The notes: a model not told the origin generated them from the letters alone. 64,000 nucleotides of DNA from GCA-003244245 sp036494005 (GCA_036494005.1 DASXOV010000082.1:8071-72070); one strand, 5' to 3'. Counted from the stretch's first letter, positions 1-9,078 are shown. A program made the numbers and translations.

Positions 1-637
1 CCCCGAACTGGCGCAACGTCGCCAGCTGCTCCGGGCGTTCCACCCCTTCGGCTACCAGCTCCGCGCCGATCCGAGGCGCCAGGTGTGCCAGCGCCTCCAA
101 TACCGCAATGCACCGGTTCTCCTCCGGCAACCCGGAAACGATCTCCCGATCCATTTTGATCAGATCAGGGCGGACCTCGGCGATCACCGTGAGCGGGTAG
201 CCTCCGCTGCCCACTCCGTCCAGTGAGATGCGGTATCCCCGGCGCCGCAGCCGACGCAGCCCGGCGAGGAGCAACTCGGGTTCCAGGTCGGCGTAGGAGG
301 GGTTGATGTCCAGTACGGTCTCACTCGCCGGGCGCCCGGTCCGGTCCAGCGCGCGGTGTAGCGGGGCCAGGGCTTCCCCGTCGGCCATCACGGTGTCGGC
401 CAGCAGATTCAGATGCAGCGGCAGCAATGTCTCGTGTGCTGCGGAATGATGTACCGCAGAGGCCGCCAATGCCACGTCCAGCTTTTCCAGCCGGCCCGCA
501 CGTGCCGCCGACCACAGCAAAGTCCGCACATCACCCTGCCGAGGCCGGGCGAGCATCTCTAATGCCACCACACCGCCGGTGTGTAGATTGACCAGCGGCT
601 GGAAGGCGAACCGGGTGTCCACCGGTTTATCGGACAC
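1..637 (-). CDS. EAL-domain protein, degenerate, C-terminus beyond window
   Basis: An open frame runs from a GTG at 637 on the minus strand off the window edge, giving about 212 residues. It matches the EAL cyclic-di-GMP phosphodiesterase fold: an N-terminal FAFQPLVNL, then LEMLARP where active enzymes have EAL-x-R, then LHLNLLA, DINPSY, LDGVGSGG where active enzymes have DDFGTG, IKMDREIV and LVAEGVE. Because the EAL signature and the DDFG aspartates are altered, catalysis is doubtful and a c-di-GMP-binding or purely structural role is as likely. An AAGGGA-like ribosome site precedes the chosen GTG. The gene lies 72 bp downstream of the lycopene cyclase on the same strand and could be cotranscribed with it. 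The fold is confident, the activity is not. Confidence 0.8.
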   Translation of the reverse strand, partial: MSDKPVDTRFAFQPLVNLHTGGVVALEMLARPRQGDVRTLLWSAARAGRLEKLDVALAASAVHHSAAHETLLPLHLNLLADTVMADGEALAPLHRALDRTGRPASETVLDINPSYADLEPELLLAGLRRLRRRGYRISLDGVGSGGYPLTVIAEVRPDLIKMDREIVSGLPEENRCIAVLEALAHLAPRIGAELVAEGVERPEQLATLRQFG

Positions 638-709
638 GGGGTAATCGTCCCTTACTCCGTTCGAGGGAGCAATCACCTCCAGGTGTTTTCACCCGGTGTT
701 AACTTGATT

Positions 710-1909
710 TCAAGCTGTTAGCTGCGGGCGGGGATCCAGCCCCCCGAGGACCAGCAACTTGCGCAGCCACCACGGTGACGTGGCGAACAGCGCACCCATT
801 GCGGCAGCTGTCCCACGGACGTCTTCGCGGCCCGTGAGGTAGGCCCAGCGATGGCGCGGCGGCAGCGCGAAGAACACGTCGAAGAACGGTGCTACCCGCT
901 CTGGCGGGAAGCGCAGCAGAGACTCCAGACTGCGCCGCCGCAAGGTGTGCACCGCCAGCGCGGCCGGGCTCCACACAGTTCGCCATGCGGCGCCCGCCGC
1001 TGCCGTGGATCCGCTTTGCTGCAGCGCATCCCGTATCGCGACCGCGACTCGTGGGGCGAGCCGGAGCGCGGCAGCGACGCTGTATCCGGTGGCCGGGTGC
1101 ACCAGCGGGCTGGCCGCCCCGAACGGCACCACAGGGCCACGGCGGTCCGATGCCGACGGCAGCGGACGGTCCACCGCGAACCGCACCCGTTCCTCCCCCT
1201 CGGCCGGCACCGCGATGCGGTGGTGCGCCAGCCGGGTGTGCAGCCGACGGCGTAGCACCGCCAGTTCCAGCCCGGGACGGCGGGCCAGCGAGGTCTCTTC
1301 GAGTAGCACCCGATCGGCGGTCACCGGGACGGCGTAAAGAAATGTGGGCCATCCCGCCTCACCGTGGTGCGGCCTCCAGTCCATGAACAGCGCGCTGCCC
1401 GGTGCCACCAGATGTGCTGCCGCCTCGGCGTCGACCACCACGCCGACCGCGGTCTGCTCGGCAGCCGGTCCGCACCGGCCGGCGCCGAGCACCGAGCGCA
1501 CCGCGCCGGTGGCGTCGAGCACGACGGCCGCCCGCAACTGATCGTCGTCGATCTGCACGCCGACCCCGGGGCCGCGTCGGCGGGTACCCGAGTACTCCGC
1601 GTTTCGCACCCGGCCACGCCGCACTCGGACCGGCGCGGTGGCAAGGGTGTCCCGCAGCGCTGAGTTGTCCAGCACCACGTACTCCCAGCCCAGCCGGTGC
1701 ACCGTGGTGCCGATCGCCGCACCACGGCCTGCGGCGGCCACCGCGGATGCGGTCTCCGGCGGCAGTTCGTCCCGCCAGGTGCCGTAGGTGGCTCGCCATG
1801 GGCGATCCGGTGCCGGATCCACCAGTTCGGTATCCAGCCCGAGCCGGGCGCAGGCAGCCGCCACTGCCCAGCCCGCCGGTCCGCCGCCGGCTACCAGGAC
1901 GTCGATCAC
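710..1909 (-). CDS. crtL: Lycopene beta-cyclase (CrtL family)
   Basis: This 399-residue flavoprotein should cyclise the psi-ends of lycopene to beta-ionone rings in carotenoid synthesis. The N-terminus IDVLVAGGGPAGWAVAAA is the FAD/NAD-binding dinucleotide fold typical of CrtL/CrtY, followed by YGTWRDEL, the family's conserved YGxWxDE region. Further along are PTFLYAVPV, LLEETSLARRPG and a proline/glycine-rich PFGAASPLVHPATGYSV, all expected in lycopene cyclases. The GTG at 1909 starts directly at the Rossmann strand; an in-frame GTG 18 bp upstream is possible, and longer extensions to 2038 add residues unlike the family. No other carotenoid genes are in the window, so the pathway is completed elsewhere or lost. 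Confidence 0.88.
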   Translation of the reverse strand: MIDVLVAGGGPAGWAVAAACARLGLDTELVDPAPDRPWRATYGTWRDELPPETASAVAAAGRGAAIGTTVHRLGWEYVVLDNSALRDTLATAPVRVRRGRVRNAEYSGTRRRGPGVGVQIDDDQLRAAVVLDATGAVRSVLGAGRCGPAAEQTAVGVVVDAEAAAHLVAPGSALFMDWRPHHGEAGWPTFLYAVPVTADRVLLEETSLARRPGLELAVLRRRLHTRLAHHRIAVPAEGEERVRFAVDRPLPSASDRRGPVVPFGAASPLVHPATGYSVAAALRLAPRVAVAIRDALQQSGSTAAAGAAWRTVWSPAALAVHTLRRRSLESLLRFPPERVAPFFDVFFALPPRHRWAYLTGREDVRGTAAAMGALFATSPWWLRKLLVLGGLDPRPQLTA

Positions 1910-2038
1910 GCGTGCACTATCGCCCACCCATGAGTGTCTCTGCCAGTTATTGCCCATCATTCCCGGTCTGGGTGCACCCGCATGGCACCTTCCGGTCTGT
2001 GCAGTGGGCTTTTTGTGGGCACTCTGCTTAACTATCAC

Positions 2039-2947
2039 ATGCCCAGAAAAAGCCCAGCATCCGGTGAGGTGGCCGCCGCGCTTGCGCGAGTCCTCCGACG
2101 CGGTCTACCTGTCACTGCGGCCGTGGTCCAGCCGGTTCTGTTGGATCTACGGGGCGTCATCGCTCGTGCGGTCGATCCGGATGACGGCGCCAGCCGCATC
2201 GCCGCATTGGATGGGTTGCTGCGCGGAATGCTGGCCCGGTTCGCTGACGTCCGGTATGCCGAGGCGGCACGCGCGTTATTCGGGCTGCCACCTGCCGAGC
2301 CGGGACAGAACCTGACGGTGCGGCGCGAGGTCGCCGCTGGCGCGGCCCGTCACGAGCTACACCACTTCCGCAAGCGCGTCGAGCCACGCCTGGTGGCCCA
2401 GTTTGCCTCGGCTTTGCTGGCTGATGCCGACCGGTTCACTCGCTCTCGCGTGATCGCTCCTCGGCTGGCGCCGATGCCGGGACGTCAGGTGGTGCCCGCA
2501 GATCCGTTCGCGTGGGAAGTGGCCGAGCACGAGGAAGCCCTGTCCCGGTTGTGGGCGGCGATCTACGCGTTGCGCGCCGAACTGCTGGCCGTTGAGCGCT
2601 TGCTGAGTCTCGGCGCCGCCCGGCGGGAAGTGACTCAGCAGGCGACGACCGCAGCTTGGCGCTGGGCGCAGGCCAGCATCGAAGCGATCAGCTACGTCGC
2701 CGCGTTCGGCTCCGGCGCTGACGACGATGTCGGTCCACACGATCTCGTGGCATTGGCCGGATGGACCCCGCCCTGCAGCGACGAGCAGGCCGGGCGGTTG
2801 CGCGACGCCGCGGCGGAGGCAGTCGACTGCGCTGGGTTTGCCACCCTGCTGCAGGGCGAACTCGAGATCGGTGCGGCCTGGATCGGGAGCTTTGCCGACT
2901 CCCGCGACGAAACCTCAACGCAGACAATGGAAAGGCTCATCTCGTGA
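2039..2947 (+). CDS. Hypothetical protein, first gene of the LysRS-like/ATPase operon
   Basis: This 302-residue protein is not recognised. It is mostly helical, charged and alanine/arginine-rich, without membrane segments or signal peptide. HELHHFRKRVEPRLV and AEHEEALSRLWAAIYALRAELLAVERLL look like long amphipathic helices, the second perhaps a coiled coil. The ATG at 2039 is preferred to upstream in-frame ATGs because codon use changes there. Its last codons overlap the GTG of the next gene by 4 bp (GTGA), and that gene overlaps the following one in the same way, so the three are probably translationally coupled and work together. It is transcribed divergently from crtL across 129 bp. Confidence 0.6.
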   Translation: MPRKSPASGEVAAALARVLRRGLPVTAAVVQPVLLDLRGVIARAVDPDDGASRIAALDGLLRGMLARFADVRYAEAARALFGLPPAEPGQNLTVRREVAAGAARHELHHFRKRVEPRLVAQFASALLADADRFTRSRVIAPRLAPMPGRQVVPADPFAWEVAEHEEALSRLWAAIYALRAELLAVERLLSLGAARREVTQQATTAAWRWAQASIEAISYVAAFGSGADDDVGPHDLVALAGWTPPCSDEQAGRLRDAAAEAVDCAGFATLLQGELEIGAAWIGSFADSRDETSTQTMERLIS

Positions 2948-3549
2948 CCGATTCGACCACCATGCTCGGCGACGCCCTGGCCGCAGCCGCCACTGGCGAC
3001 CCGCGCCGATATGTCATCACCGGTGGCCCGTCCTCGGGCAAGGACGATCTTATCGAGACCATCCGGGCCGCGGGTATCCCGTGCATGGAGGCCGAACCGG
3101 GCTGGGAGATCTACCGCAGGCACCGCGAGCGGCTGGGTCGACACCTGCGCCGGGAGGACCGTCACGAATACTCCCTAGAAGTGCTGGCGGCCTTCATCGC
3201 CGAGTACACCTCGCACAAGCACGGCATCCGCTTCTACAACCGCGGTATCCCGGACGGCTATGGCTGGGACGCTTTCTTCGGCCTCGGCCCCACTCCACAA
3301 CTGGAAGAGGCCAGCCGTCTATACCGATACGACACGATCTTCGTGCTTGACCCGCTGGACACCTTCGAGGAGCCCGACGACATAGTGTGGGCTAAAGACC
3401 GCGAGATCCGGCGAGTCCACGAGCTGATCGTGCAGGGCTACTACGACGCCGGCTACGAACCGGTGTTCGTCGCTCCCGACGCTGCGGCTGCCCGGCTGGA
3501 CTTCATCTGCGCCAACCTCCGCCTGCCCAAGCCCAGCCGGGGAGCGTGA
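2944..3549 (+). CDS. P-loop ATPase, AAA_28 / NadR-like
   Basis: This 201-residue soluble protein carries a Walker A motif GGPSSGKDDLIETI near residues 26-39, right after a YVITGG strand. A putative Walker B strand TIFVLDPLD lies about two thirds along. The arrangement, size and the HEYSLEVLAAFIAEY segment fit the AAA_28 family, related to NadR-type kinases and small predicted ATPases. The biochemical role is unknown: it could phosphorylate a small molecule or act as an ATP switch for its neighbours. The start is GTG at 2944, overlapping the upstream stop by 4 bp; its own stop overlaps the next GTG by 4 bp. The coupling with a synthetase-like gene suggests that both act on the same substrate or partner. 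Confidence 0.75.
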   Translation: MTDSTTMLGDALAAAATGDPRRYVITGGPSSGKDDLIETIRAAGIPCMEAEPGWEIYRRHRERLGRHLRREDRHEYSLEVLAAFIAEYTSHKHGIRFYNRGIPDGYGWDAFFGLGPTPQLEEASRLYRYDTIFVLDPLDTFEEPDDIVWAKDREIRRVHELIVQGYYDAGYEPVFVAPDAAAARLDFICANLRLPKPSRGA

Positions 3550-5049
3550 TCACCATGACCAGCACCATGACCAGCACCATGACCAGCACCCTGCCGACGC
3601 CGTCCTTGCTGACCTCACCGAACAGCGTGCTGGCCAACGCGCTGCTGCGCTCGATCGACCTCCTGCGGCCCCGCGTGCACGCCGCACGGCCATCCCGGAT
3701 CGAGTTCGTCGTCGGCACTCAGATCAACGGCGCCCCGCACCTGGGCACCAACCTCGTGCAAACCGCGGCATTCCTGCTGGCCAGGATAGCCCGCCGGGAG
3801 TTCTCCATAGACACCTGCGTGCGTTTCGGCGCGCTGGACAATGCCCCACATGAGGTTGTGCTGGACCCTGAGACACACACCGCCTACCAGCAGACCTACT
3901 TCCACGCCTTAGGCAAGGATCAGATCGGCAACCTGATCGAGGGTTACTACCGTGCGATTTTCGACTCAATTTCGGAAGCCACCGACACCGATTACGTGGT
4001 GGAGACCTACACTGACCAGCAAGCCACCCCAGCCTTTCGGGCGGAGTTTCTGCGCAGCTTGGAGCGGCTGGAGGACATCCGCTGGTGGATGGCGCCCTCT
4101 CACGGTGTGATGCACGTCCGGCTCCCGTGTCCGGAGTGCGGGTGGGCGGAGAAACGCGCTGACCGCACCAAACTTGCCCACCTGCACGAGGACGGTGCGG
4201 CGTTCACCGCCGTGTGTTTGGACCACGGGCCTTACGAAGCCCACGTCGATCCTGAAGATGACCATACCTACGTCGACCTGGCCACGCTGTATCGGAACCT
4301 GGTCAAGGAACGCGCCCTGGGCCCGCGATACCAGCACCCTGCACGTGATGATGAAAGGCGGCGACTGGTCCTTCGGTTGCCAACTCGTCGACGGGGCGCT
4401 CATCGCCCTGGGTACCCCGGCCGGGCAGATGCCGATCCGAATCTTCACCCCGCAGGTGCTGGCCCACACCGGGGCCAAGCTCTCCAAGTCCCTGCTGCGC
4501 GAGCAGGGCAAAGGAGTGCTTCCCGCAGACGTGCAGCCGTGGATGCTCGATACCACCACATGGCCGGGATCGGTCGATGACTACGTCGACGCCTTGGTCT
4601 GGCTGGTCGGTGAACTGCTGACCGACCCCAAACACTTCTTCCGCTCGTTCACCGTCAAGGAGCTCAACCGTCTCATGAGCGCACGACCCGAAGACCTGCA
4701 CACCCGACCCCGTGCTCACGAGATGGGCATTTACCGGCGTTACTTTGACCTCATCGCCTCCGGTCAGAAAACAACCGAGATCCGGGTGAACGACTCCAGC
4801 CGTCGTAAAATCAAGGAAGGCTCGTTGATCCGGTTTCGCTGCCGCGACCAGGAAATTCTCACCCACGTTACCCGCTTGGCCCGGTACATGAGCTTCGAGG
4901 AGATGTTCGACCATGAATCGGTCTCCAGCGTGAATCCGACCGCCACTCGCGAAGAGCAATTAGCTAACATCCGCCAGATCTACCCCCCTGAGCGCGAAGC
5001 CCTCGGAGTGGTCGCCTTCGGCATCGAACTCGTCGACCCACGCCGGTAG
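3546..5049 (+). CDS. Class I LysRS-like synthetase fused to ASCH domain, frameshifted near 4320
   Basis: The first part, from GTG 3546, shows class I aminoacyl-tRNA synthetase features: GAPHLGTN matches the HIGH box, and CPECGW followed by a later CLDHG suggests a zinc site like that of class I LysRS. Reading continues sensibly to about 4320, then only the +1 frame makes sense: VMMKGGDWSFGCQLVDGALIALG, then GAKLSKS, a KMSKS box. The last ~110 residues (IYRRYFDLIASGQKTTEIRVND to VVAFGIELV) form an ASCH RNA-binding-like domain. One extra base in the GGGCCC stretch at 4319-4324 would explain the break. A full anticodon-binding domain is not evident, so the protein may activate an amino acid or modify a small molecule rather than charge tRNA. 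It may be a pseudogene, a sequencing error or recoded. Confidence 0.72.
3555..3590 (+). repeat. Three tandem 12-bp units, each with an in-frame ATG
   Basis: The unit ATGACCAGCACC occurs three times without interruption just inside the synthetase-like gene, encoding MTST three times. Each unit supplies an alternative start codon in the same frame, after the overlapping GTG at 3546. Copy number changes would keep the frame because the unit is 12 bp. Confidence 0.9.
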
Positions 5050-5130
5050 CCAGTCATGACCATCGGACGTCTTCTCCGGGGAACCGCTACTGTATCCAGC
5101 CACACGCACCGAGGGGAGCGGTGATCCACC

Positions 5131-6522
5131 ATGCCCGACGAGAACGCCGACAAGACCAGCGAACAACCAGGTAACTCACCTCCTATCGACCCCGCGCTGT
5201 TCGAGCGCGAAGACGTGCGGCCGATCCTGGCCGCGCTGGACATCAGCGCCCTGTACAGGTTGCTGGGGGACGCCGGGATCAGCCAGCGGCAGATCGCGAC
5301 GTGTACCGGGCAGTCCCAGTCCGAGGTGAGCGAGATCGTCGCCGGCCGCCGCCGAGTGGAGAGCCACCAGGTGCTGGTGCGCATTGCGGAGGGCTTTGGT
5401 ATCCCTCGGGAGTTGATGGGCCTGTCCTGGTGGGGGCCTGGCAGCACCTACTGTGGTGAGGTCAGGGTCGCCAAGCCAGCGAGGGGAGTGAGTGAGGACA
5501 TTCATCGCCGCGCCCTCATTGCCGCCACCTCGATGGCGGCGCTCGGTCAGATGCTGCAAGGTCTGGGTGAACTGACCGAGTTGGCCCTGCCCACCCGCAC
5601 GCAGCTGCCATCCCGGGTGGGCATGTCGCATGTGCACGCCGTGGAGGCGGTCACCGAGCGGCTCCGCGCCGTGACGCGCCAGTTCGGCGGGCAGGCCGAC
5701 CTCTTCGGCGCCGCTACGCAGTACTACACGCAATGGCTGTCGGTGCCGGCTTCCGATGCGGTCATGGCACGGCTGCGCGTCGCGCTGGCGGAGCTGCACA
5801 CTGAAACGGGCTGGTCCTGTAACGACGCCGGTGTTGACGGGACAGGCTTCTTCACCCGTGCCCTGGGGCTGGCCGATGAGGCCGGGGACGCCTTCGGAAT
5901 CGCCAATGCGGCCTGGCACGCTGGGGCAACACTGGTGCGCAACGGGAACCCGGACGATGCGCTCAAGTGCTTCCAGCTCGGGCAGTTTGTGCTCGTGGGC
6001 TTCCAGCCCGGCAAGATCAAGCCAGCGACCGTGCGCGCCGACGACCCCCGGGTACCGTCCATCACCGCACGGCTGGGTGTGAGTTCTGCGGCTGCCTATG
6101 CGCTCCTGGACCGTCCGAGGCAGGCCGGACGCGCCCTCACCGAGGTACGGGAAACCTGGCAACCCCGGGATGTGTACGAACGCGCGGATAAGGATCTCAA
6201 TGCGGCTCGGATCCAGGCAGACCTTGGCCGGATCGACTCTGCGGAGCAGCTAGCGGCAACAGCAGTACATACATTCGACGGCGCCGCCCATCGCCGAGAC
6301 GGTGCGATGGCAGGCCTCGTCCTGGCCGAGCTGCACCTACGAGCCGGAGAGCCTCGCGGCTTCGCGCTGGCCCGCCAGGCTATCGACGAGGTGTCGCAGT
6401 TGCACTCGATCCCCACCCGCCAAGCGCTAGGACCGCTAGCCACCGCCCTGGAGGCACGGTCCGGCAGCGACGCAAAGGAACTCGCCCGAACGGCCCGTCA
6501 GGTCGCCGCGACCCGCGTGTAA
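5131..6522 (+). CDS. XRE-family regulator with TPR-like C-terminal region
   Basis: The protein is 463 residues. Residues ~40-95 form a helix-turn-helix: LYRLLGDAGISQRQIATCTGQSQSEVSEIVAGRR with a following helix RVESHQVLVRIAEGFGIPRELMGL. The rest is helical repeats with a TPR-like pattern (ALGLADEAGDAFGIANAAWHAGATLVRNGNPDDALKCF and similar), as in the large actinomycete XRE-TPR regulators that respond to small signals. It starts 81 bp after the LysRS-like gene in the same direction and is the probable regulator of that operon. A GGAGCGGTG-like ribosome site precedes the ATG. DNA binding is confident; its target and ligand are inferred only from position. Confidence 0.85.
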   Translation: MPDENADKTSEQPGNSPPIDPALFEREDVRPILAALDISALYRLLGDAGISQRQIATCTGQSQSEVSEIVAGRRRVESHQVLVRIAEGFGIPRELMGLSWWGPGSTYCGEVRVAKPARGVSEDIHRRALIAATSMAALGQMLQGLGELTELALPTRTQLPSRVGMSHVHAVEAVTERLRAVTRQFGGQADLFGAATQYYTQWLSVPASDAVMARLRVALAELHTETGWSCNDAGVDGTGFFTRALGLADEAGDAFGIANAAWHAGATLVRNGNPDDALKCFQLGQFVLVGFQPGKIKPATVRADDPRVPSITARLGVSSAAAYALLDRPRQAGRALTEVRETWQPRDVYERADKDLNAARIQADLGRIDSAEQLAATAVHTFDGAAHRRDGAMAGLVLAELHLRAGEPRGFALARQAIDEVSQLHSIPTRQALGPLATALEARSGSDAKELARTARQVAATRV

Positions 6523-6665
6523 CGACGCGCGGGGCCGGAGAGATTGTCTCCTGCAATAAGCCCCGAGCGTGGTCAGTTGGCGGTAGGACGAGCTCTTCCC
6601 TGAGGAGGCATTATGCGCGTGCCTACGAGAGGGATCTGCGTGAACAGCTTGCCCAGCACCTGAAT

Positions 6666-8594
6666 TTGATCGAGCCGGGTCTCCGCCTCATCGAAACCGA
6701 GTACTCGATACCCAACGCCGAGGGGACGCGCGGACGTATTGACATCCTGGCCCGAGACGGCCATGGATCCTGGGTGGTGATTGAGCTCAAGCGCGCTGAT
6801 GGGACCGCTCGGCAAGCTCTGCACGAGGTGACGAAATACGCTGAACTCCTACGCCAAGAGATGGGCCTGCGTCAGGACCGCGTTCGGGCTGTGATCGTCT
6901 CGACCACTTGGAAGGAACTGCTCGTCCCGGTCAGCAACATGGCTCGCGATTGGTCTCACGATCTCCGTGGCTACCTTTTGATCCTAGGGTCGGACGGAGA
7001 ACCAGTTCGCGCAGATCGAGTTACGCTGTTGTCGGCACCTGTAGTGCCGAAAATCACCCCCATTCACTTCATCTACTTCTTCGACTCACCTGAGGACCGG
7101 GAACGCGGCTGGCAACAGGTGGTCGACCGCGCGGCTGAGGTTGGTGCTCACGACCTTTTCGCGGCGGACTTCCGGCGAATCAGCGAGTTGGACTTGGTCC
7201 GTGCTCCTTTTGGCCTGTACTTCGCGCTTGGCCAGATAAACCGGGCGGACCCGCCACCGCACATCAATGCCGTTGCTGATGACCCCGACGAGGAGGGACG
7301 TGGCTACCATTTGGAGTACGAGGTCCTCTGCCACATCACCCGACATGTCTTCGATGCCGGGTTCGACAGCGCCGAACCCGGTGTGCTGCGTCAACTTGTC
7401 GAGGATCCTTGCTGGACGATCGAGCGCTATCGCACTGCTGGCGCCTTCGTCAAACGGAGCCTACTAGACTCCCAGGACATGCTGCGGGATCTTAACGGCG
7501 ACGACGAAGGAATCGGGCGAATCCTCTATACCGGATCCGCCCGTACGACGGATCGCGGCAGGTGGCCCGCCTTCCTAAGCGAGAGCATGCGCAGTCTTGA
7601 GGGCAACCAAGATTGGACTGTGCTTGTTCAACATTGGCTCGCCGATGTCGCAGCCCAACGAGCCGAGAGTGATGTTGTTCTCCATGTATATAATCCATGC
7701 GATCTGATTTGCTCCTTTACTCACGGCTGGCCGGATGATCTTTCCATGAGGTTGCCGATGCTGTTCGGCACCGCAACAACGCACGAAGGGCCTCGCCGAT
7801 CGATCCGCGGCTCCCTCTATTGGAACTGCATTCCTGTGCCAGACATTGCCGGACACGTGCGACGGGTCTACGAAGATCCGCTCAGGTGGTCCATCGCTAG
7901 GGTTACGGGCGGCAGTTGGAAGTTCGACATGCGACTCATCGAACAGCTCGGATTACGCTATATGTTCATCGAGTATATCGGTGAGAATCCGTTTATGCAC
8001 TCCGACGGCGATCATGTGTCTCTCTGGATGCTCAGGAACGGTCATCCCAGTCGCCTCACCGCCCCCTTCAAAGAACTGCACGAGGAGGGGTGGTACGGTG
8101 CCGACACGCTGGATTCATTTATCGAGCAGCACTGTGCTCAACTTGAAGCGCTCGTCGCAGAGTATCGGCATGTGCTTGGGTTTCAGCCCCAGTCGAGCTC
8201 AACGCCACGAGAGGGACCGGACGTCGGGCCGCGCGATCCGGAGGAGCCGCCACACCCATCAAGCACACAGTTCCGGACGGTTCGAAGCAGGAGACGAATG
8301 AGAGCGATCTGCCGAGTTGCACCGTGCCAGCTCGGCGGCGTGTGCCAGATGACTGGTTGGCAGAATCCCTCATCACCATCGCGGACCTCCATGAAACCGA
8401 CTCCAATAGAGCCATTGCGGTCCAAACCTGCGCAATCCATAGCGCGGCCTCGCGATGCGCGGCCATGTGGCTCATCAAGACACTCAGCACTCTCCATCCC
8501 GGCACCGATGTTATCCCTCCGGCTTTTCATGGCGTTCCGGACGTCAGTACGGCGACTCGCTCCGACCACATCGTCGGAATCTGCTACCTCGTAG
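6666..8594 (+). CDS. NucS/DUF91-type nuclease protein with uncertain start and end
   Basis: Residues near the N-terminus read LIEPGLRLIETEY, then GRIDILARDG and WVVIELKRADG: the D...ExK signature of the NucS (PF01939) restriction-like nuclease fold. The following ~400 residues are unassigned. The listed TTG start is only where the frame first offers a start: the same frame is open upstream and encodes a plausible N-terminus (YARAYERDLREQLAQHL), but without ATG or GTG. A GAGGAGG ribosome site with ATG at 6613 points to a different frame that stops at 6663, so a one-base indel near 6615-6620 is likely. At the other end, residues after about 8290 look like junk over the next gene. Codon use is less GC-rich than in neighbours, suggesting transfer. 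Confidence 0.65.
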   Translation: MIEPGLRLIETEYSIPNAEGTRGRIDILARDGHGSWVVIELKRADGTARQALHEVTKYAELLRQEMGLRQDRVRAVIVSTTWKELLVPVSNMARDWSHDLRGYLLILGSDGEPVRADRVTLLSAPVVPKITPIHFIYFFDSPEDRERGWQQVVDRAAEVGAHDLFAADFRRISELDLVRAPFGLYFALGQINRADPPPHINAVADDPDEEGRGYHLEYEVLCHITRHVFDAGFDSAEPGVLRQLVEDPCWTIERYRTAGAFVKRSLLDSQDMLRDLNGDDEGIGRILYTGSARTTDRGRWPAFLSESMRSLEGNQDWTVLVQHWLADVAAQRAESDVVLHVYNPCDLICSFTHGWPDDLSMRLPMLFGTATTHEGPRRSIRGSLYWNCIPVPDIAGHVRRVYEDPLRWSIARVTGGSWKFDMRLIEQLGLRYMFIEYIGENPFMHSDGDHVSLWMLRNGHPSRLTAPFKELHEEGWYGADTLDSFIEQHCAQLEALVAEYRHVLGFQPQSSSTPREGPDVGPRDPEEPPHPSSTQFRTVRSRRRMRAICRVAPCQLGGVCQMTGWQNPSSPSRTSMKPTPIEPLRSKPAQSIARPRDARPCGSSRHSALSIPAPMLSLRLFMAFRTSVRRLAPTTSSESATS

Positions 8595-9052
8595 GCCTCA
8601 GTGCCCTGGATGCAGAGCTTCGTCATCGTGCAGCCGCCAAACTTGTCGCGTTCTGCCACGACGCCGGCTACGCGGAGATACGTCGGCTCCTACCCAAGAA
8701 CAGATGGACCTGGCTCGCCGAGGCATTGAGACAAGACTCGTGGGCGCAACTCGTTGCCTGCTACTTCGTCGACGACAGGTCCGCACCTACCAAAACTCGG
8801 ATCTCCGTCGCGACGGCCCTGGTGGAGACGACCACAGCGGCGGTCTTCCCACCGGGTATCGACGATTTGATCGAGTCGCCCAAGGCCGCCAGCGCGGACC
8901 GGCTAAGACTTGCCAAGACTGTGACCAAACGTGACTCCAAGCAGGGTCGCCCGCTTCTTCACAAGCTCGCAGCGGACCACACACTCAAGCCCAGGCACCG
9001 AGCCGAGGCGGCTGAATACATGCAATCCCTGTCCGGCCCCGGACACCCGTGA
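8324..9052 (+). CDS. Hypothetical protein next to NucS-like nuclease
   Basis: This 242-residue frame has better protein character than the overlapping tail of the nuclease frame, with helical stretches such as LDAELRHRAAAKLVAFCHDAGYAEIRRLL and a basic C-terminus. I do not recognise a domain; alternating short helices could be a HEAT-like array. The GTG at 8324 lacks a good ribosome site, and the same frame stays open upstream through at least 8180 (including IKHTVPDGSKQETNESD), so it may begin earlier or be the C-terminal half of the nuclease separated by a frameshift near 8200-8300. It shares the lower GC of the preceding gene. Confidence 0.5.
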   Translation: MPARRRVPDDWLAESLITIADLHETDSNRAIAVQTCAIHSAASRCAAMWLIKTLSTLHPGTDVIPPAFHGVPDVSTATRSDHIVGICYLVGLSALDAELRHRAAAKLVAFCHDAGYAEIRRLLPKNRWTWLAEALRQDSWAQLVACYFVDDRSAPTKTRISVATALVETTTAAVFPPGIDDLIESPKAASADRLRLAKTVTKRDSKQGRPLLHKLAADHTLKPRHRAEAAEYMQSLSGPGHP

Positions 9053-9078
9053 TCCGCGCATCACCGTAGCGTGTCGGT

